From Xanthostigma xanthostigma (Eukaryota > Arthropoda > Insecta > Raphidioptera > Raphidiidae): a stretch of DNA of 64,000 nucleotides. Position 1 is the stretch's first letter, and each line of letters begins with the position of its first letter. A program made the position numbers and the translations under genes. Shown in pieces: positions 33,703-44,199 of the stretch. The notes below the pieces were generated by a model. That model had not been told where the DNA came from, searched no databases, and was given only the letters and a program-made list of their open reading frames with translations. The stretch covers positions 39,328,753 to 39,392,752 of the forward strand of contig OY754469.1 in assembly GCA_963575645.1 (NCBI GenBank), read 5' to 3'.

Positions 33703-34153
33703 CTAGCTGCTACCCGCGGCTCTGCACGCAATTGAGATGAAACAGCGTCAACAGCTCCACCGTATTGTAGTACCACTTTAAAAAACATTGTTTATACACT
33801 TTGACAATTTTGCCAGCAGTCTTTGCGTGCTATACCTATGTACCTATATAGGTATATTACGTGTGAATTTTAAAATCATCCCCAATTTTACCCTCTTGAG
33901 GGATGATTTTACAAAAATACTGTGACACGTAATTCTTTACTTCTTACCAAAAGCCCAAATATGAATTTTCATATCCCTAACTTAAGAAATGATCAGTTCT
34001 CCATACAAACTTTCATCCCCTATTCCATCCCTTCAGAGTTGTTTTTTGAGACAAACAGTAGCCTATGCCCTTCCTCAGGATGCAATCAATCTCCTTGCCA
34101 AATTTTATCGAAATCTGTTCAGCGGTTTACGCGTGAAAGCGCAACAAACAAAC
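33703..34153 (-). mobile_element. Helitron-like / dispersed insect repeat
   Basis: CTAGCTGCTACCCGCGGCTC at the left resembles a reversed 3' end with hairpin-like CCGCGG. The right side carries GCCAAATTTTATCGAAATCT, GTTCAGCGGTTTACGCGTGA and AACAAACAAAC, a pattern common to many non-autonomous insect elements. Boundaries approximate. A 117-codon frame at 33922-34275 runs out of it into the next element and is not credible. Confidence 0.45.
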
Positions 34154-34167
34154 AAACAACAAACGAA

Positions 34168-34693
34168 TCAATAAATAAATTTATCGACGAATTTTTCAGA
34201 CAATATATTAACAAACAATATAAAATTAATATTATATATATACAGGGTGAAAAGTATAATTATGTCATGCTCTAGAGGGTGGATAGAGATCGCGGAGACA
34301 AGCATTTTTAGTATAAGAACCCATGTCCGGAAATGCACCGTTACGGAGTTAGTGCGCCGGGTGTCGGGAAGACAAAGGTGATGGAAAACGGGCTCTGAAA
34401 CGTTTGGCCTGTACAGTTTACTGTAATAAATGTTAACAAAACATTAGAGTACACTGGCAGGCTACAAAACTAAACAATTACAACTTTGAAAAGAACGATA
34501 CGGCGAAAAACTCCGTAACGGTGCATTTCCGGACATGGGTTCTTATACTAAAAATGCTTGTCTCCGCGATCTCTATCCACCCTCTAGAGCATGACATAAT
34601 TATACTTTTCACCCTGTATATATATATTGTCTGAAAAATTGGTCGATAATTTTATTTATTGAAGAGTTCTAATCAGACGTTAATCAAAGATTT
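34168..34693. mobile_element. Penelope-like inverted-arm repeat, interrupted
   Basis: Perfect 14-bp TSD AAACAACAAACGAA at 34154-34167 and 34694-34707. Outer arms are TCAATAAATAAATTTATCGA and the GAAGAGTTCTAATCAGACGT end. The loop contains the CAGGGTG element at 34243-34616. Confidence 0.82.
34243..34616. mobile_element. CAGGGTGAAAAG foldback element (374 bp)
   Basis: TIRs of at least 105 bp, nearly perfect, begin CAGGGTGAAAAGTATAATTA. TATA flanks both sides. Different in interior sequence from the CAGGGTGAG elements at 44200 and 60886. No transposase. Confidence 0.82.
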
Positions 34694-34707
34694 AAACAAC
34701 AAACGAA

Positions 34708-35109
34708 CTTGCATTTGCATTTATAGTATTAGAATTACGACACTATGTATACAATTTGTTATGATAACCTATCGATACCCCTGTATATTATTAATAGTTA
34801 AAAGTATAGGCGGAAACATAAAATGTCTGCAAAATAAAGTCGTTAAAATTGCTAATTGACTCGTTAAAAATGACATTTACTTCCCTTCAAAATGAGTTGT
34901 TGAGGTGTTTAGCCATCTCGCGGTACAATTATTAACTGCTTTAAAACAGAACAGGTTTGCAAAGAATGTGACAGTAATTAATGATTTCAGATCAGCGAAG
35001 AATTTTACACTGAAGACGTTAAAGATCAACATTTACACTCCATTTTTTTTTATAATATAAAATTTCAACAAGCGAACATTCCAAATAAAAACAATAATCT
35101 ATACTAATA
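34708..35109. other. Unassigned AT-rich sequence
   Basis: No gene or repeat boundary recognised. Confidence 0.35.
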
Positions 35110-35275
35110 CTAGCGGCCCGGCCCGGTTTCATCCGGGTGCGATAGATATAATTCTGCAAAATGTATTTCGTTTGCGGCCCGGCGTCTGGACTAATAGTTT
35201 TGAGCAAATTCTACCAGATTCGCTTCTGAACTAACAGCTTTGAGCAAATTATATCAGATGTCGCTACTTGACAGT
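35110..35275 (-). mobile_element. Helitron-like element, second family, truncated
   Basis: Reverse CTAG at 35110, then CCCGGTTTCATCCGGG, GAATTATATCTATCGCACCC-complement sequence, and the AGTTTTGAGCAAATTCTACC units seen at 3686-4084 and 44690-45080. The 5' half is missing. Confidence 0.65.
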
Positions 35276-35550
35276 TGGTGTCACTTAACAATGTCAATGT
35301 TTTCGATTCCATCGACTGAATTATTTTGATCTAGACACGGATTACTTCTCACATGGACAATTATTTGTTGCGTGTTTTAGACACTATAATATCTGCACAG
35401 ACAATGGATCAACAAAAAATATTGTGTAGGTACCCACAAGCAAAGTGAAATTAAACATATTATAGAAACGTGTGTTCTCTCTTTTCTTTCTTTTTCATTA
35501 AACCAGACTGAGCAGCAACGAGTGGCCGGGTACAGCTAGTATATAATATA

Positions 35551-36158
35551 CTAGCGGTCCCGTCCGGTTTCACCCGGGTGTAAAAGAACGAATGGGGAAG
35601 GGAGGAACATGAGTACACACATTCATCTTAGTTTACCGAGATGAATGTTATGTCCAAATTTCATGATGATCGGAGCTACCGTTCAAAAGTTTTTGTCGAT
35701 AAAAAGGAGTACCTATTTAATTTTTTTTTAACTAATAATTTTTTTGAAATTAATTAAATAAAACTAAAATAAATTTAAATGTAAGCCTTAGAAGAAAGCA
35801 ATGTAAAAAATAAAAAAAAATTCGCCCAACGTGGGGCTCGAACCCACGACCCTGATATTGACAGTCGCATGCTCTACCGATTGATCCACCTGAGGTTGTG
35901 TTCTCACATCGCTAGTATGAGTATATCTAGTTAGTGCATTTCACATGAATAGAAGCTTATTTTTGAGATACATTTTGCAACATTTTTCATTAAAGCTCCG
36001 CTCCTAATGGTCGTAGCGTAATATTATATAGCCTATAGCCTTCCTCGTTCCTCGATAAATAGGCTATCCAATAAATTTTTTTTTTTCAATTTGAACCAGT
36101 AGTTCCTGAGATTAGCGCGTTCAAACAAACAAACTCTTCAGCTTTATATTAGTATAGA
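35551..36158 (-). mobile_element. Helitron (Lep1-like) with internal tRNA-Lys-like insertion
   Basis: CTAG at 35551-35554 with hairpin CCCGGTTTCACCCGGG, and the 5' end ATTAGTATAGA near 36149-36158. Compared with 31582-31942, about 260 extra bases (35700-35960) lie in the middle, containing the tRNA-like sequence. Confidence 0.72.
35823..35895 (-). pseudogene. tRNA-Lys-derived pseudogene or SINE head
   Basis: The 3' half (GGGTCGTGGGTTCGAGCCCC, then ACGTTGGGCG) is essentially identical to animal tRNA-Lys(CUU). The D arm (ATCAATCGGTAGAGCATG) is close to it. The 5' acceptor strand CCTCAGG cannot pair with the 3' strand, the anticodon stem has mismatches and the loop reads CTGTCAA (GTC). Not a working tRNA. 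Confidence 0.75.
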
Positions 36159-36717
36159 TTTACATATATGTATCGATAAATACAAGCATGAATGTATAAC
36201 AATTAAAACTACTGAATAGATTTCAATAAGATTTCAATTATGTCAGTAAACAAAACTTAAATAAAAAATATATCATGTCGATCGACAAGAATTGCAACCT
36301 GTACAGTTCGGACGTACGTACAGGCCAACCGACAACTGCGGTTCGCGAATTTCAATTAAAATTTTAAGAGTTATTATGAATCGATCTTTAAAGCGTTTCT
36401 ATTTTATAGAACATAATCTCCCTTTTTCAAAATGCTACAAATTAAATCAATTTCTTGTGAAATTAACCTAGATGCAAAGCTATTAATAGAACACATGCCG
36501 TTGGCAAGTGTGCGCAATAAAAAAATAATCAAACAATAGTAATTGACATGACTAACTAGATTCATAACATATTAACGGGACAAGTTGACAGCTTAATATG
36601 CCTACAAGAAACTGCAGTTAAGTAGCTGCATTATTAATAATTAATCGTCAAGGTCGGACAATGGACAGGCCAACTGTTGATAAGATATAACAACACATGT
36701 TTCACAGTTATACAATA
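36159..36717. other. Unassigned sequence
   Basis: No gene or repeat end recognised. Confidence 0.35.
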
Positions 36718-37800
36718 CTAGATTTTGCCCGCGGCTTCGCTCGCGCCAAGTTTGATTTTGATTGGTATAAGATTTAGTTTTAGCCTTTTAGTTTTAGTGT
36801 TCAAAGAACATAGTCGTATACTAAAAGCGCGGGTCACACTAGGCTGGTTGCCAGCCGCGAGTTGTGGAAGCCGCTACTGTCAGCCATCAATCAGCTTGGT
36901 GTGAGCATAAAATTCGCCGCTGGCGCCGCCGGCCAGCAAGTATATATCAGCGGCTGGTGAAATTGGACATGTTCTATTTTGGTAGCCAGGCAGCGGCGAC
37001 TAGCAGGTCACGTGACTCACTCGCACCCGCTACCATCAGCGAGCAGCGCAGCCTGACCGAAGCATTGCATTATAGACGAGTAAACCATCACGTACCACGT
37101 GGTTAATGTTCGATGATGTAGTGACCGGATTGGCAGCCACTACTCACGGTAGACTAGCGAGTAGCAGCCGTAGTGTGACCGGGCTGCCCGCCGCTGCTTG
37201 CTGGTGCTACTGTCCGCAACTGATCAGCAGCGGCTGACAAGCAGCCTAGTGTGACCCACGCTTAATAGAAAAAATATTATCTACAAAACTTCTTTATAGA
37301 CAATATTCTATACACTAATCTATTTATTGGTGCCAAAATCAACTACTGGATAAGCTTACGTGTGAGCAATAATAATAAATTATGACTTTTTAGGAGTTTT
37401 TGTTGTTCAAGTGTAATAAATTTCAAAATTGATGACATTTACATGATCAACGTCCTGATAAACCTTGAAAATGACACCCATGTTATTTTTAGACTATTTA
37501 CCTCTTTTTACCCTCTGAAGGGGTTGTTTTTGAAAAAGCAAGAAACACGTACTTATTTATTTGTTGACTGGAGTAATCCTGCGCATTTTAAAATACACCT
37601 ACATTATATGATTTCTCCATGCAAATTTTGAACCTCCGTTACACCCTTTTAGGAGTTGAATTTTCAAAAATCTGTTCTTAGAGGATGCCTACGTCATATA
37701 ATAACTATCTGTGTGCCAAATTTCAGCTCAATCCGTCCAGTGGTTTGAGCTGTGTGTTGATAGATCAGTCAGTCAGTTAATTAATCGCAATGCTTCTTAA
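36718..37800 (-). mobile_element. Helitron-like dispersed repeat, interrupted
   Basis: CTAGATTTTGCCCGCGGCTT followed by CGCTCGCG at the left is a well-known type of insect element end. GTGTGCCAAATTTCAGCTCA, ATCCGTCCAGTGGTTTGAGC and CAGTCAGTCAGTT near 37710-37790 form the other side. The MITE at 36827 interrupts it. Boundaries approximate. Confidence 0.45.
36827..37261. mobile_element. GC-rich TIR miniature element (435 bp)
   Basis: GCGCGGGTCACACTAGGCTG and CAGCCTAGTGTGACCCACGC are inverted ends. The interior repeats GCCGCTG/CAGCGGC and GCCAGC/GCTGGC motifs, giving many internal palindromes, and is much richer in GC than its surroundings. No clear TSD. The 80-codon frame inside is spurious. 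Confidence 0.8.
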
Positions 37801-38121
37801 CATTTCTTAAGCTTAAAAAAACATTTTGTGAAAAAACTTTTTTGCAGAAATGAATAGAATTATGAATCGTTATGAAAAGTATACCATTACGAAACTAAAA
37901 CAACGTTATAGGCATATCTCTTCTGTGCATACGTAGATTTTCCTGAAAATCAATAGTCCTTAATCATATATACATGTCAAATATCAGAACAAAATTTTGA
38001 TTCGACTTGTGCAGCTGTTTAACCTCCATGTAGACGAGCAAACTTTTTTTTCAAAAATATGTATTTACATTCCAGAGACATCAAATAAAGACACTGTTGT
38101 AAAATCGTGAAAAGTGCTTTT

Positions 38122-38274
38122 CAGGGTCGGTCTGGGACTGAGAAAATTGTCAAAAGCTTCTACGAGACCGTGTAACTAAGAAGAAAAAAATCCAGATCGG
38201 ACTGAACCGGCCCACGGAGGATCGAAGGCCCACCGGGAAAAGTCCTGGTATTCCCTGAGGCCAGAGCGACGCTG
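38122..38274. mobile_element. hAT miniature element (153 bp)
   Basis: CAGGGTCGGTCTGG and CCAGAGCGACGCTG ends are flanked by perfect 8-bp TSDs GTGCTTTT (38114-38121 and 38275-38282). A half copy is at 43716-43787. Confidence 0.88.
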
Positions 38275-38305
38275 GTGCTTTTTGATCTAAATTAATAACA
38301 TTTCC

Positions 38306-38396
38306 TTCAATAAATAAAATTATCGACCAATTATCTGAAAAATTGGTCGATAATTTTATTTATTGAAGAGTTCTAATCAGATGTTAATCAAAGATT
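38306..38396. mobile_element. Penelope-like inverted-arm repeat, minimal copy (91 bp)
   Basis: TTCAATAAATAAAATTATCG is followed almost directly by its complement and the GTTCTAATCAGATGTTAATC end. TSD TTAATAACATTTCC / TTAATACCATTTCC (one mismatch). The hammerhead-like region is absent. Confidence 0.8.
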
Positions 38397-38451
38397 TTAA
38401 TACCATTTCCATTCATACTTGTGGAGTTGGAATGATAAAAAATCAACAAAA

Positions 38452-39037
38452 AAATTGGTTGTTTGTAAAGTCGGTTTACGGACGATAGTTTTACGTGATA
38501 ACGTATTCCGTAATACATAACCTAAATTTATATAATAATTCGAATCTATGATATTGCATCTTTTGCTTCAAATTTAGGTTAATTTTATTTATTTAAATTA
38601 CTCACCACCTATAATATAATTGTTTTTTTTTTAACTTTCTTTCTTTTGTATTTATTTTAAGTCCCAAAGATTAACTGTCATAATATTTTGAAAACAATTG
38701 TTTCATTGTTTATATAAAATTCCAAAACCTACTTACAATAATTAAGTATTTTCATACGTCAAAAAATTGATTTTTATAATGATAAAATTTGTATGAAAAC
38801 GATTTTTTCGAGAGATGAGACCTAGCTAAAACGATTTTTTGCCGCCCAAAATCCCTTCTCAGTAAATTTCATCCAAATCGTTAGGGCCGTTTGCGAGAAA
38901 AGCACGCACAGGGTCAGGCGGAACGTTAGGAACGCTAGGAACGTTAGGAACGTTACACTTTTTCGTGCATGCAGCCGGTGTTTTATCAATTTATAAGATT
39001 GGTGATTCATCAATTTATAAGACGTTATCACGTCAAA
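38452..39037 (-). mobile_element. TTTTGACGTGATAACG element, copy 4 (about 586 bp)
   Basis: AAAAAAATTGGTTGTTTGTA at the left and GACGTTATCACGTCAAAA at the right are the two family ends, reversed. The variable tandem (GGAACGTTA-like units, 38921-38952) is longest here. The minus-strand reading frame extending to 39205 is a by-product of the element. Confidence 0.75.
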
Positions 39038-39337
39038 ACTGTTGTTGTTTACGAAATCATGAATTCGTTCTTTCAGTGCTGTTAAGATAATCAAATAATA
39101 TAAACAGTGCGTTATATGTATAAATGACTGCTCTATTATAGACAACACTTCGGAAATGTGTAACCACATAAAAAAATCCTCTTCAACTAAAAAAAACAGA
39201 CACAAAAAACTTCAAACATCTGTGATTTAAAGTCTTTTTTTTCCATTCATGACATATGGTTTGTATATCAGACAGCAAATATACCGTTTAAAATCAACTG
39301 TTGATTTCTGCACACGAAAAAATGATTAAAAAAAAGA

Positions 39338-40070
39338 CGGACAAGTGCGAGCAGAACTCGCGCCCCGAGGGTCCCGTACTGCTATAACATTTTGTAACTT
39401 CCACATAGCGAAGAAAAAAATTAGGAGTCGTCGTGGGACGCCTGGTAGATGTGAAACATACATTTAAGCAAAATCTTAGTAACTAACAAAATTCTAGTGA
39501 CTGAATATAGCCCTGTAAATAAATTTCACCCTGTAATTAATACAAAGTGTATATGTATACAAGCGGAGAACGTGTAAAGCATACTATAGTCGCACACGCA
39601 GTACGCAACTTCTCTGTGTGAGTTGTGACAGCTCACACAGCGAAGTAAGGAGTGTACAGTATCTGCGCGAGCACACACAAGGAAGTCGAGAGCGGCGACG
39701 TAGAGGGAGCATAAAAGAGCGTGATCCCGTTTCTGTCACGGCATGATTTTGCTGTCAAACGCGCCAATAGATGTTTCACATAAAAAATCAATATTTTCGG
39801 CCTTTTTCGTTACTTGTATTATGAAACCTTCTTTCGTCCCAAATTTCAAGATTCTGCGTCAACGGTAAAAGTATATATAGGTGGCAGTATAGAAAAGTAC
39901 ATGTTTTTTGCGAATTCCAATGCGAAGGTAAAAAATTATACTCGGATACTAATGTTGCAGTTCCTGAAAAAATCGAGTTTGATAAATCGAAATCTTATCG
40001 AAACAGTTCAGTTTTTAGTCATTTTAGTACGAAAAGAAGAACAGAACTTTTGACTGGACTTGTATACGAT
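39338..40070. repeat. Dispersed GACAAGTGCGAGC repeat and flanking copy of a second repeat
   Basis: GACGGACAAGTGCGAGCAGA then ACTCGCGCCCCGAGGGTCCC is a widespread insect repeat start. 39580-39800 matches 42835-43030 (GTCGAGAGCGGCGACGTAGA, GGCATGATTTTGCTGTCAAA, CGCGCCAATAGATGTTT). Boundaries approximate. Confidence 0.5.
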
Positions 40071-40860
40071 ATAAGCTGAATAAAATAGAACGTATTTTAT
40101 GTCTACGAAATTCGGAATTATTATAATATTTAATATTTACAGCCAACTAAATTACAAAACAAAATAATTTGGCACAGCTTCAAGGTTGAAACACATCAAA
40201 TATATAATAAAATATGTAATATGAAAAGAAAAACCGCACCAGCTATTTTAATTAATGTTTCTAATCTTACGTACTTCTGTCACACTATAAGTTCAAAACT
40301 TTAAACTCTAGATTCTGGACACTGTAATGGTGCATTTGTAGACTAAATATTAGACGTGTTTGGGCTACGGGCAAGTGGGTGGAGCTAAACTGTTTCCGAA
40401 TGTCACGCTCGCGGTGGCAAAATTTGAAAACTTGTGCATAATTCGTTACTATAGTTTGTAGCGTCTATGTTTGTTGCATTTGTCAACACGATTCATGTCA
40501 TTACTTAAAAAAAAAAAAAAACGTTTATCGGGGGGAAACCAAAGAGATATTTCTTACGCGAGTGAGCCATGAAAGTGTCTGCAATTCAGAGAGAGAAAAG
40601 TTCCTTATCTCTGTGGTACCTAATGATACAAAACAATGCTGGTTTGAGTAAACATATATCTGGTTTTCTGGACCCGCTGCAGCGTTCTCTCTCTCAACTG
40701 AGGACACTTACACTTATGGCAAGCATACGAACTAGCGAACTCTAGTTACTTATAATATCTCTATGGAGGAAACACTTTAATAACTCTACTCAGTGCCTTG
40801 TCAACAAAATAAAAAATTCTAACCATTAATACACTCCATAAAACATTATTTCTTCTTAGT
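40071..40860. other. Unassigned sequence
   Basis: A run of 16 A at about 40506-40521 is present. A minus-strand 60-codon frame at 40525-40707 has no family support. Confidence 0.3.
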
Positions 40861-40869
40861 TGCATATTA

Positions 40870-41170
40870 TTATCAATGCAACATCTGCACCAAATTAGAT
40901 ACCTACACCCTTCAGTAAATAAAGTCGTATCAACAAACTATAGCGTTTTCAATAAATTCGGTCCCGTCGGGCCAATTTTATTAAAATTTTGGAAGCACAT
41001 TTCAATCTTTACTGAAGGGTTCAATATTAAATTTGAAACGATTCTAACAACTTTGTCGGCATTTTTGGGCCCAAAACATATTACATTTTAAACATAGTTT
41101 TCTTGTTATATTTTGTCTTACAGTTCGATCGTCGCCAGCCGAACTATACAGCTTTTCCCAATTACACTAA
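40870..41170. repeat. Partial copy of the intron 6 dispersed repeat
   Basis: It shares CAACATCTGCACCAAATTAG, AATAAATTCGGTCCCGTCGG and CATTTTTGGGCCCAAAACAT landmarks with 56988-57620 and 59658-60545. Confidence 0.5.
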
Positions 41171-41234
41171 AGTACGGACCCTTCAGTTAATGTTCAGGAA
41201 ACTTTGTGGTATATAAAGTAATAATTATTTATAT

Positions 41235-41900
41235 TGTAACAAAACTGCTGTAGTCCGTAGCGGAAATTATTTATTTACAAGAATAAATGTTTAACAAACA
41301 GTAAAACACACAAAGCAGACATCTTTAGCTTAACAGAAATAATAACGTTAACAGAGACAAAACGAATAGTTCTAAATTATGTACAAAGAAATATTTACAA
41401 CACACAGGAACACAACACAAAGTTTATCAGTACACTTGTCTATTAACTATAAGTCATTTATTTAAAACCACTCACTAGAGTGATAATTTATTTCCACAGT
41501 ATAATTTATGTCGTAATAATTATGTCGAAATGCCAGAGCACTGTATCACGGACAGCTCGAATACTGACTAATTTATGTAATAATGCCAGAGCACTGTGTC
41601 AACACAACGAACAGCTCCAATAACTGACTGACTGACTTGTTCACTCTGCCCGCCTTTTATAGTTTTTCGGTCCAATCTCTAGAATGTTCTCCACGCATCG
41701 AGATCCTTTCCTTTACATGTGTGTGGGTCTCCAAGGTCGGATGTTCGTTACCTGTTTCCATTGTTGTTGGTTGACCTTCGAGTATTGTATAGACTTTTCT
41801 ACTTTATTCTAGAAACTCCATAGGCGCATCACTGGATGGGGGGGGGATGCGTAACATAATTCTTTAGAGTTCATAGTCGTCCCAACTGGGGGGCGCAACA
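41235..41900 (-). mobile_element. Solo LTR, Ty3/gypsy-type fossil
   Basis: A 666-bp LTR in reverse orientation, with TG...CA ends and a perfect 4-bp TSD ATAT (41231-41234 and 41901-41904). On the minus strand it holds a TATAAAAGG-type promoter box and AATAAA near its end. No internal region remains, as after recombination between two LTRs. The 4-bp TSD fits Ty3/gypsy. Intact TSD suggests a moderately young insertion. Confidence 0.85.
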
Positions 41901-41904
41901 ATAT

Positions 41905-42494
41905 TTTATCAAGCATTGTTACCTTCGTCCTAATTATTTGTAAAATTTTAACTTGATAAACGAGGTGTTTGTGATTTTTTTCGGGATTAACTAAAAAAAA
42001 AAACTACCGAACCAATTTCGATCGACATTTCACTGCAGTGATAGTTCACTAGAGAAGGCGCATCTACTGAAGAGTGGGGGGGGGGTACAATTGTAACAAA
42101 AAATCGACATTTACGAAGCTGTGGGAAAAATTATGTTTTGAATTGTATGTTCAAAAAAAAAAAAAAAATTGACAAGACTTCATTATGCCAAACTTGTCAA
42201 TATCATATTATTTTTTTATGAAACGTTTTCCACTTCAGAGTTGAAATCATTTGTGTTCAGAGAGACGCGTCCCCCGGGGGGGCGCTGCTACGGACGTGGA
42301 TAGATGAAGGCAATTTACAGTACTGCGTGAAAAACGAACCGCGCGGGGGTTGGAGTACGTCGACTGTCTGTGCCCTGTGGTACGGAGAGGTAGCCCCTAT
42401 TTAAGAGAATATCTCGCAGGTTTGAAAACATCCGTTATCCATAAAGCATTCGATTTGTATTTCATAACATTCTTTCCCAACTACTATGTATAAT
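41905..42494. other. Unassigned sequence with poly-G runs
   Basis: Two G runs (about 42080, 42276) and a GC-rich stretch 42270-42390 are present. No terminal repeats or genes recognised. Confidence 0.35.
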
Positions 42495-42776
42495 ACACGC
42501 CACGGATCTAAAAGGTTCGGAAGTTAGTCACAAACAGCTTCGCAAAGACACATTTTAGAGCCGTTGATACTCCCACCACCTCCCAGCTACCTGCACGGAA
42601 CGTGCGCTCGTCGGTGATTGACCGTGATCGCTCGTTGCCTTTGTCATTTGTCGCTTTCCTGCTTTAAAGTACAGTCGAGTACGCTATTGTCAAGTTGTTA
42701 TTGCTATTTTAATCTTGTTGAGTTGCGAGTTTGTAGTTTTTCAACAGACTGTACAAGCGCAAGCCCGCATTCGCAT
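42495..42776 (-). mobile_element. GCGCCACG-type miniature element, copy 2, truncated
   Basis: It starts ACACGCCACGGATCTAAAAG and follows the family to AAGCCCGCATTCGCAT, then stops short of the second TIR. The reading frame inside is nearly the same as the minus-strand one at 63212-63544, because both are the same repeat. Confidence 0.8.
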
Positions 42777-42834
42777 GGCATAACTTACCATATTTTTGCA
42801 ATTAGTGAACGTGTCAAGTATACTATTAGTCGGA

Positions 42835-43030
42835 TAGAAAGGCACACGCAGTACACAGCTCACACAGTGATGCAACAAAGTTTATAGTATACACACAAAG
42901 GTGTCGAGAGCGGTGGCATAGAAGGGACATGACGGCATAAGAGAGCGTCATGCCGTTTGTCGTCATATTGTCGTTTGGCATGATTTTACTGCCAAGGCGC
43001 GCCAATGATGTTTAACATCAAAAATTAATC
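42835..43030. repeat. Dispersed repeat, shared with 39580-39800
   Basis: GGCACACGCAGTACACAGCT, GTGTCGAGAGCGGTGGCATA and GGCATGATTTTACTGCCAAG are shared landmarks. Family unknown. Confidence 0.5.
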
Positions 43031-43290
43031 TTATCCAGAGAAAGCATTTTTACGCATTGTTTATAATCCCATTTTTAAAGTGTTTTATTTTTTAAAATAT
43101 AAAGAACTTTACTTTAAGTTAGTTTTAACTGCTAATTATATTGATTTTATTAATGAATCAAACAACTGCGGTTTATAAACCAACTACGGACGTCATTTAT
43201 ATAGAGTCCGGTTTTATCGACCAGTAATTAAAAATACGTCAAATGCATTGTTAATTGTTATTCTATTCCTATTAATATTTATACATGATA

Positions 43291-43420
43291 CTAGCGACCC
43301 GGTCCGGCTTCGCCCGTAAAGAATAAGTTGAAATTTGAATATGTTGTTTAATTGCCAATTCTCACTCACTTCGTTCGGCCGTTCCAATTAATACCTTATT
43401 CCCTTCGCTCGTTCGCTAAA
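43291..43420 (-). mobile_element. Helitron-like 3' end fragment
   Basis: CTAGCGACCCGGTCCGGCTT followed by CGCCCG is a reversed Helitron end. The rest of the element is not recognisable. Confidence 0.45.
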
Positions 43421-43599
43421 ATTAAACACTTATTTATTATGTTACTGCTGTCATTTAGCGACCCTTTTTGGGAGGAAGTTACATTTTTTTTAAAGATTTT
43501 TATTTTTAAGTTTTTAGTGTCCAATGAAACCGAAGAGCAACGTCCACGACGGCAACAATTACTTGAAAACTTGGACAGATTTTAAAAAAATATATACCT

Positions 43600-43787
43600 A
43601 CCAATGTTTACGTAAGCATATAGGAGGGGAGTAAGCGCTTTGCTTACTTTTGCTGACAGGGGGAAGGGGGGGGGGGTCAAAAATCACTAACATTCTGCTT
43701 ACGTAATACTTGAATGGCCTCTTACACGGTCTCGTAGAGGCGTTTGACAATTTTTCCGGTAATTTTTTAGTTCCCAGACCGACTCTG
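43600..43787. mobile_element. Fragments of a GGCCATTC MITE and a hAT MITE, abutting
   Basis: 43600-43738 carries an end of the TAGGGGGCCATTC type (ACGTAATACTTGAATGGCC). 43716-43787 is a reversed half copy of the hAT at 38122-38274, ending CCAGACCGACTCTG. Confidence 0.5.
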
Positions 43788-44199
43788 GTTTCCCCTGACG
43801 GTGGGGTACAGTTAAGACGGTAATGACCCACGTTGTCGAGCGTCTATAATCTAGGATAATATGGCTTTCGAGAATCCGAAAAAGGAAGTATAGTAGCGCG
43901 ACGTGTAAGTATAGAGGAAAAGAAAACGGCACCTTTCCCAGTAAATGCAATTCTGTTTGAATCATTAGCATTAACATAGAAGCGTCTCAGGTCAAGGCTG
44001 AACACAAAAGAGTCCATTGAATTCTACTAACGCGTTACACACATTCAGACATACAGGGTCGAATCTAGGTTTTTCGGGATCTAGGGCTTATTGAAGCTCA
44101 ACGGGGCCCAAACTTCTGTTTGACTATGTTTAAAATTCATTTTTAATGACATCAAAATCACAATTGAAACCTGGTGACCTGACCAAACAAATCTATATA

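Noticed and set aside
33922-34275. 117-codon plus-strand frame
   Set aside because: It runs from a Helitron-like repeat through a TSD into a Penelope-like repeat and then into a CAGGGTG element.
35823-35895. Functional tRNA-Lys or tRNA-Asp gene
   Set aside because: The 5' acceptor strand cannot pair with the 3' strand and the anticodon stem has mismatches, despite a perfect T arm.
39814-40053. 79-codon plus-strand frame
   Set aside because: It lies in a dispersed repeat; no signal peptide, domain or splice signals support it.
42618-42887. Reading frame nearly identical to 63212-63544 (minus), beginning with CLCHLSLSCFKVQSSTLLSS
   Set aside because: Conservation is explained by both lying in copies of the GCGCCACG miniature element, which has other features of non-coding DNA.
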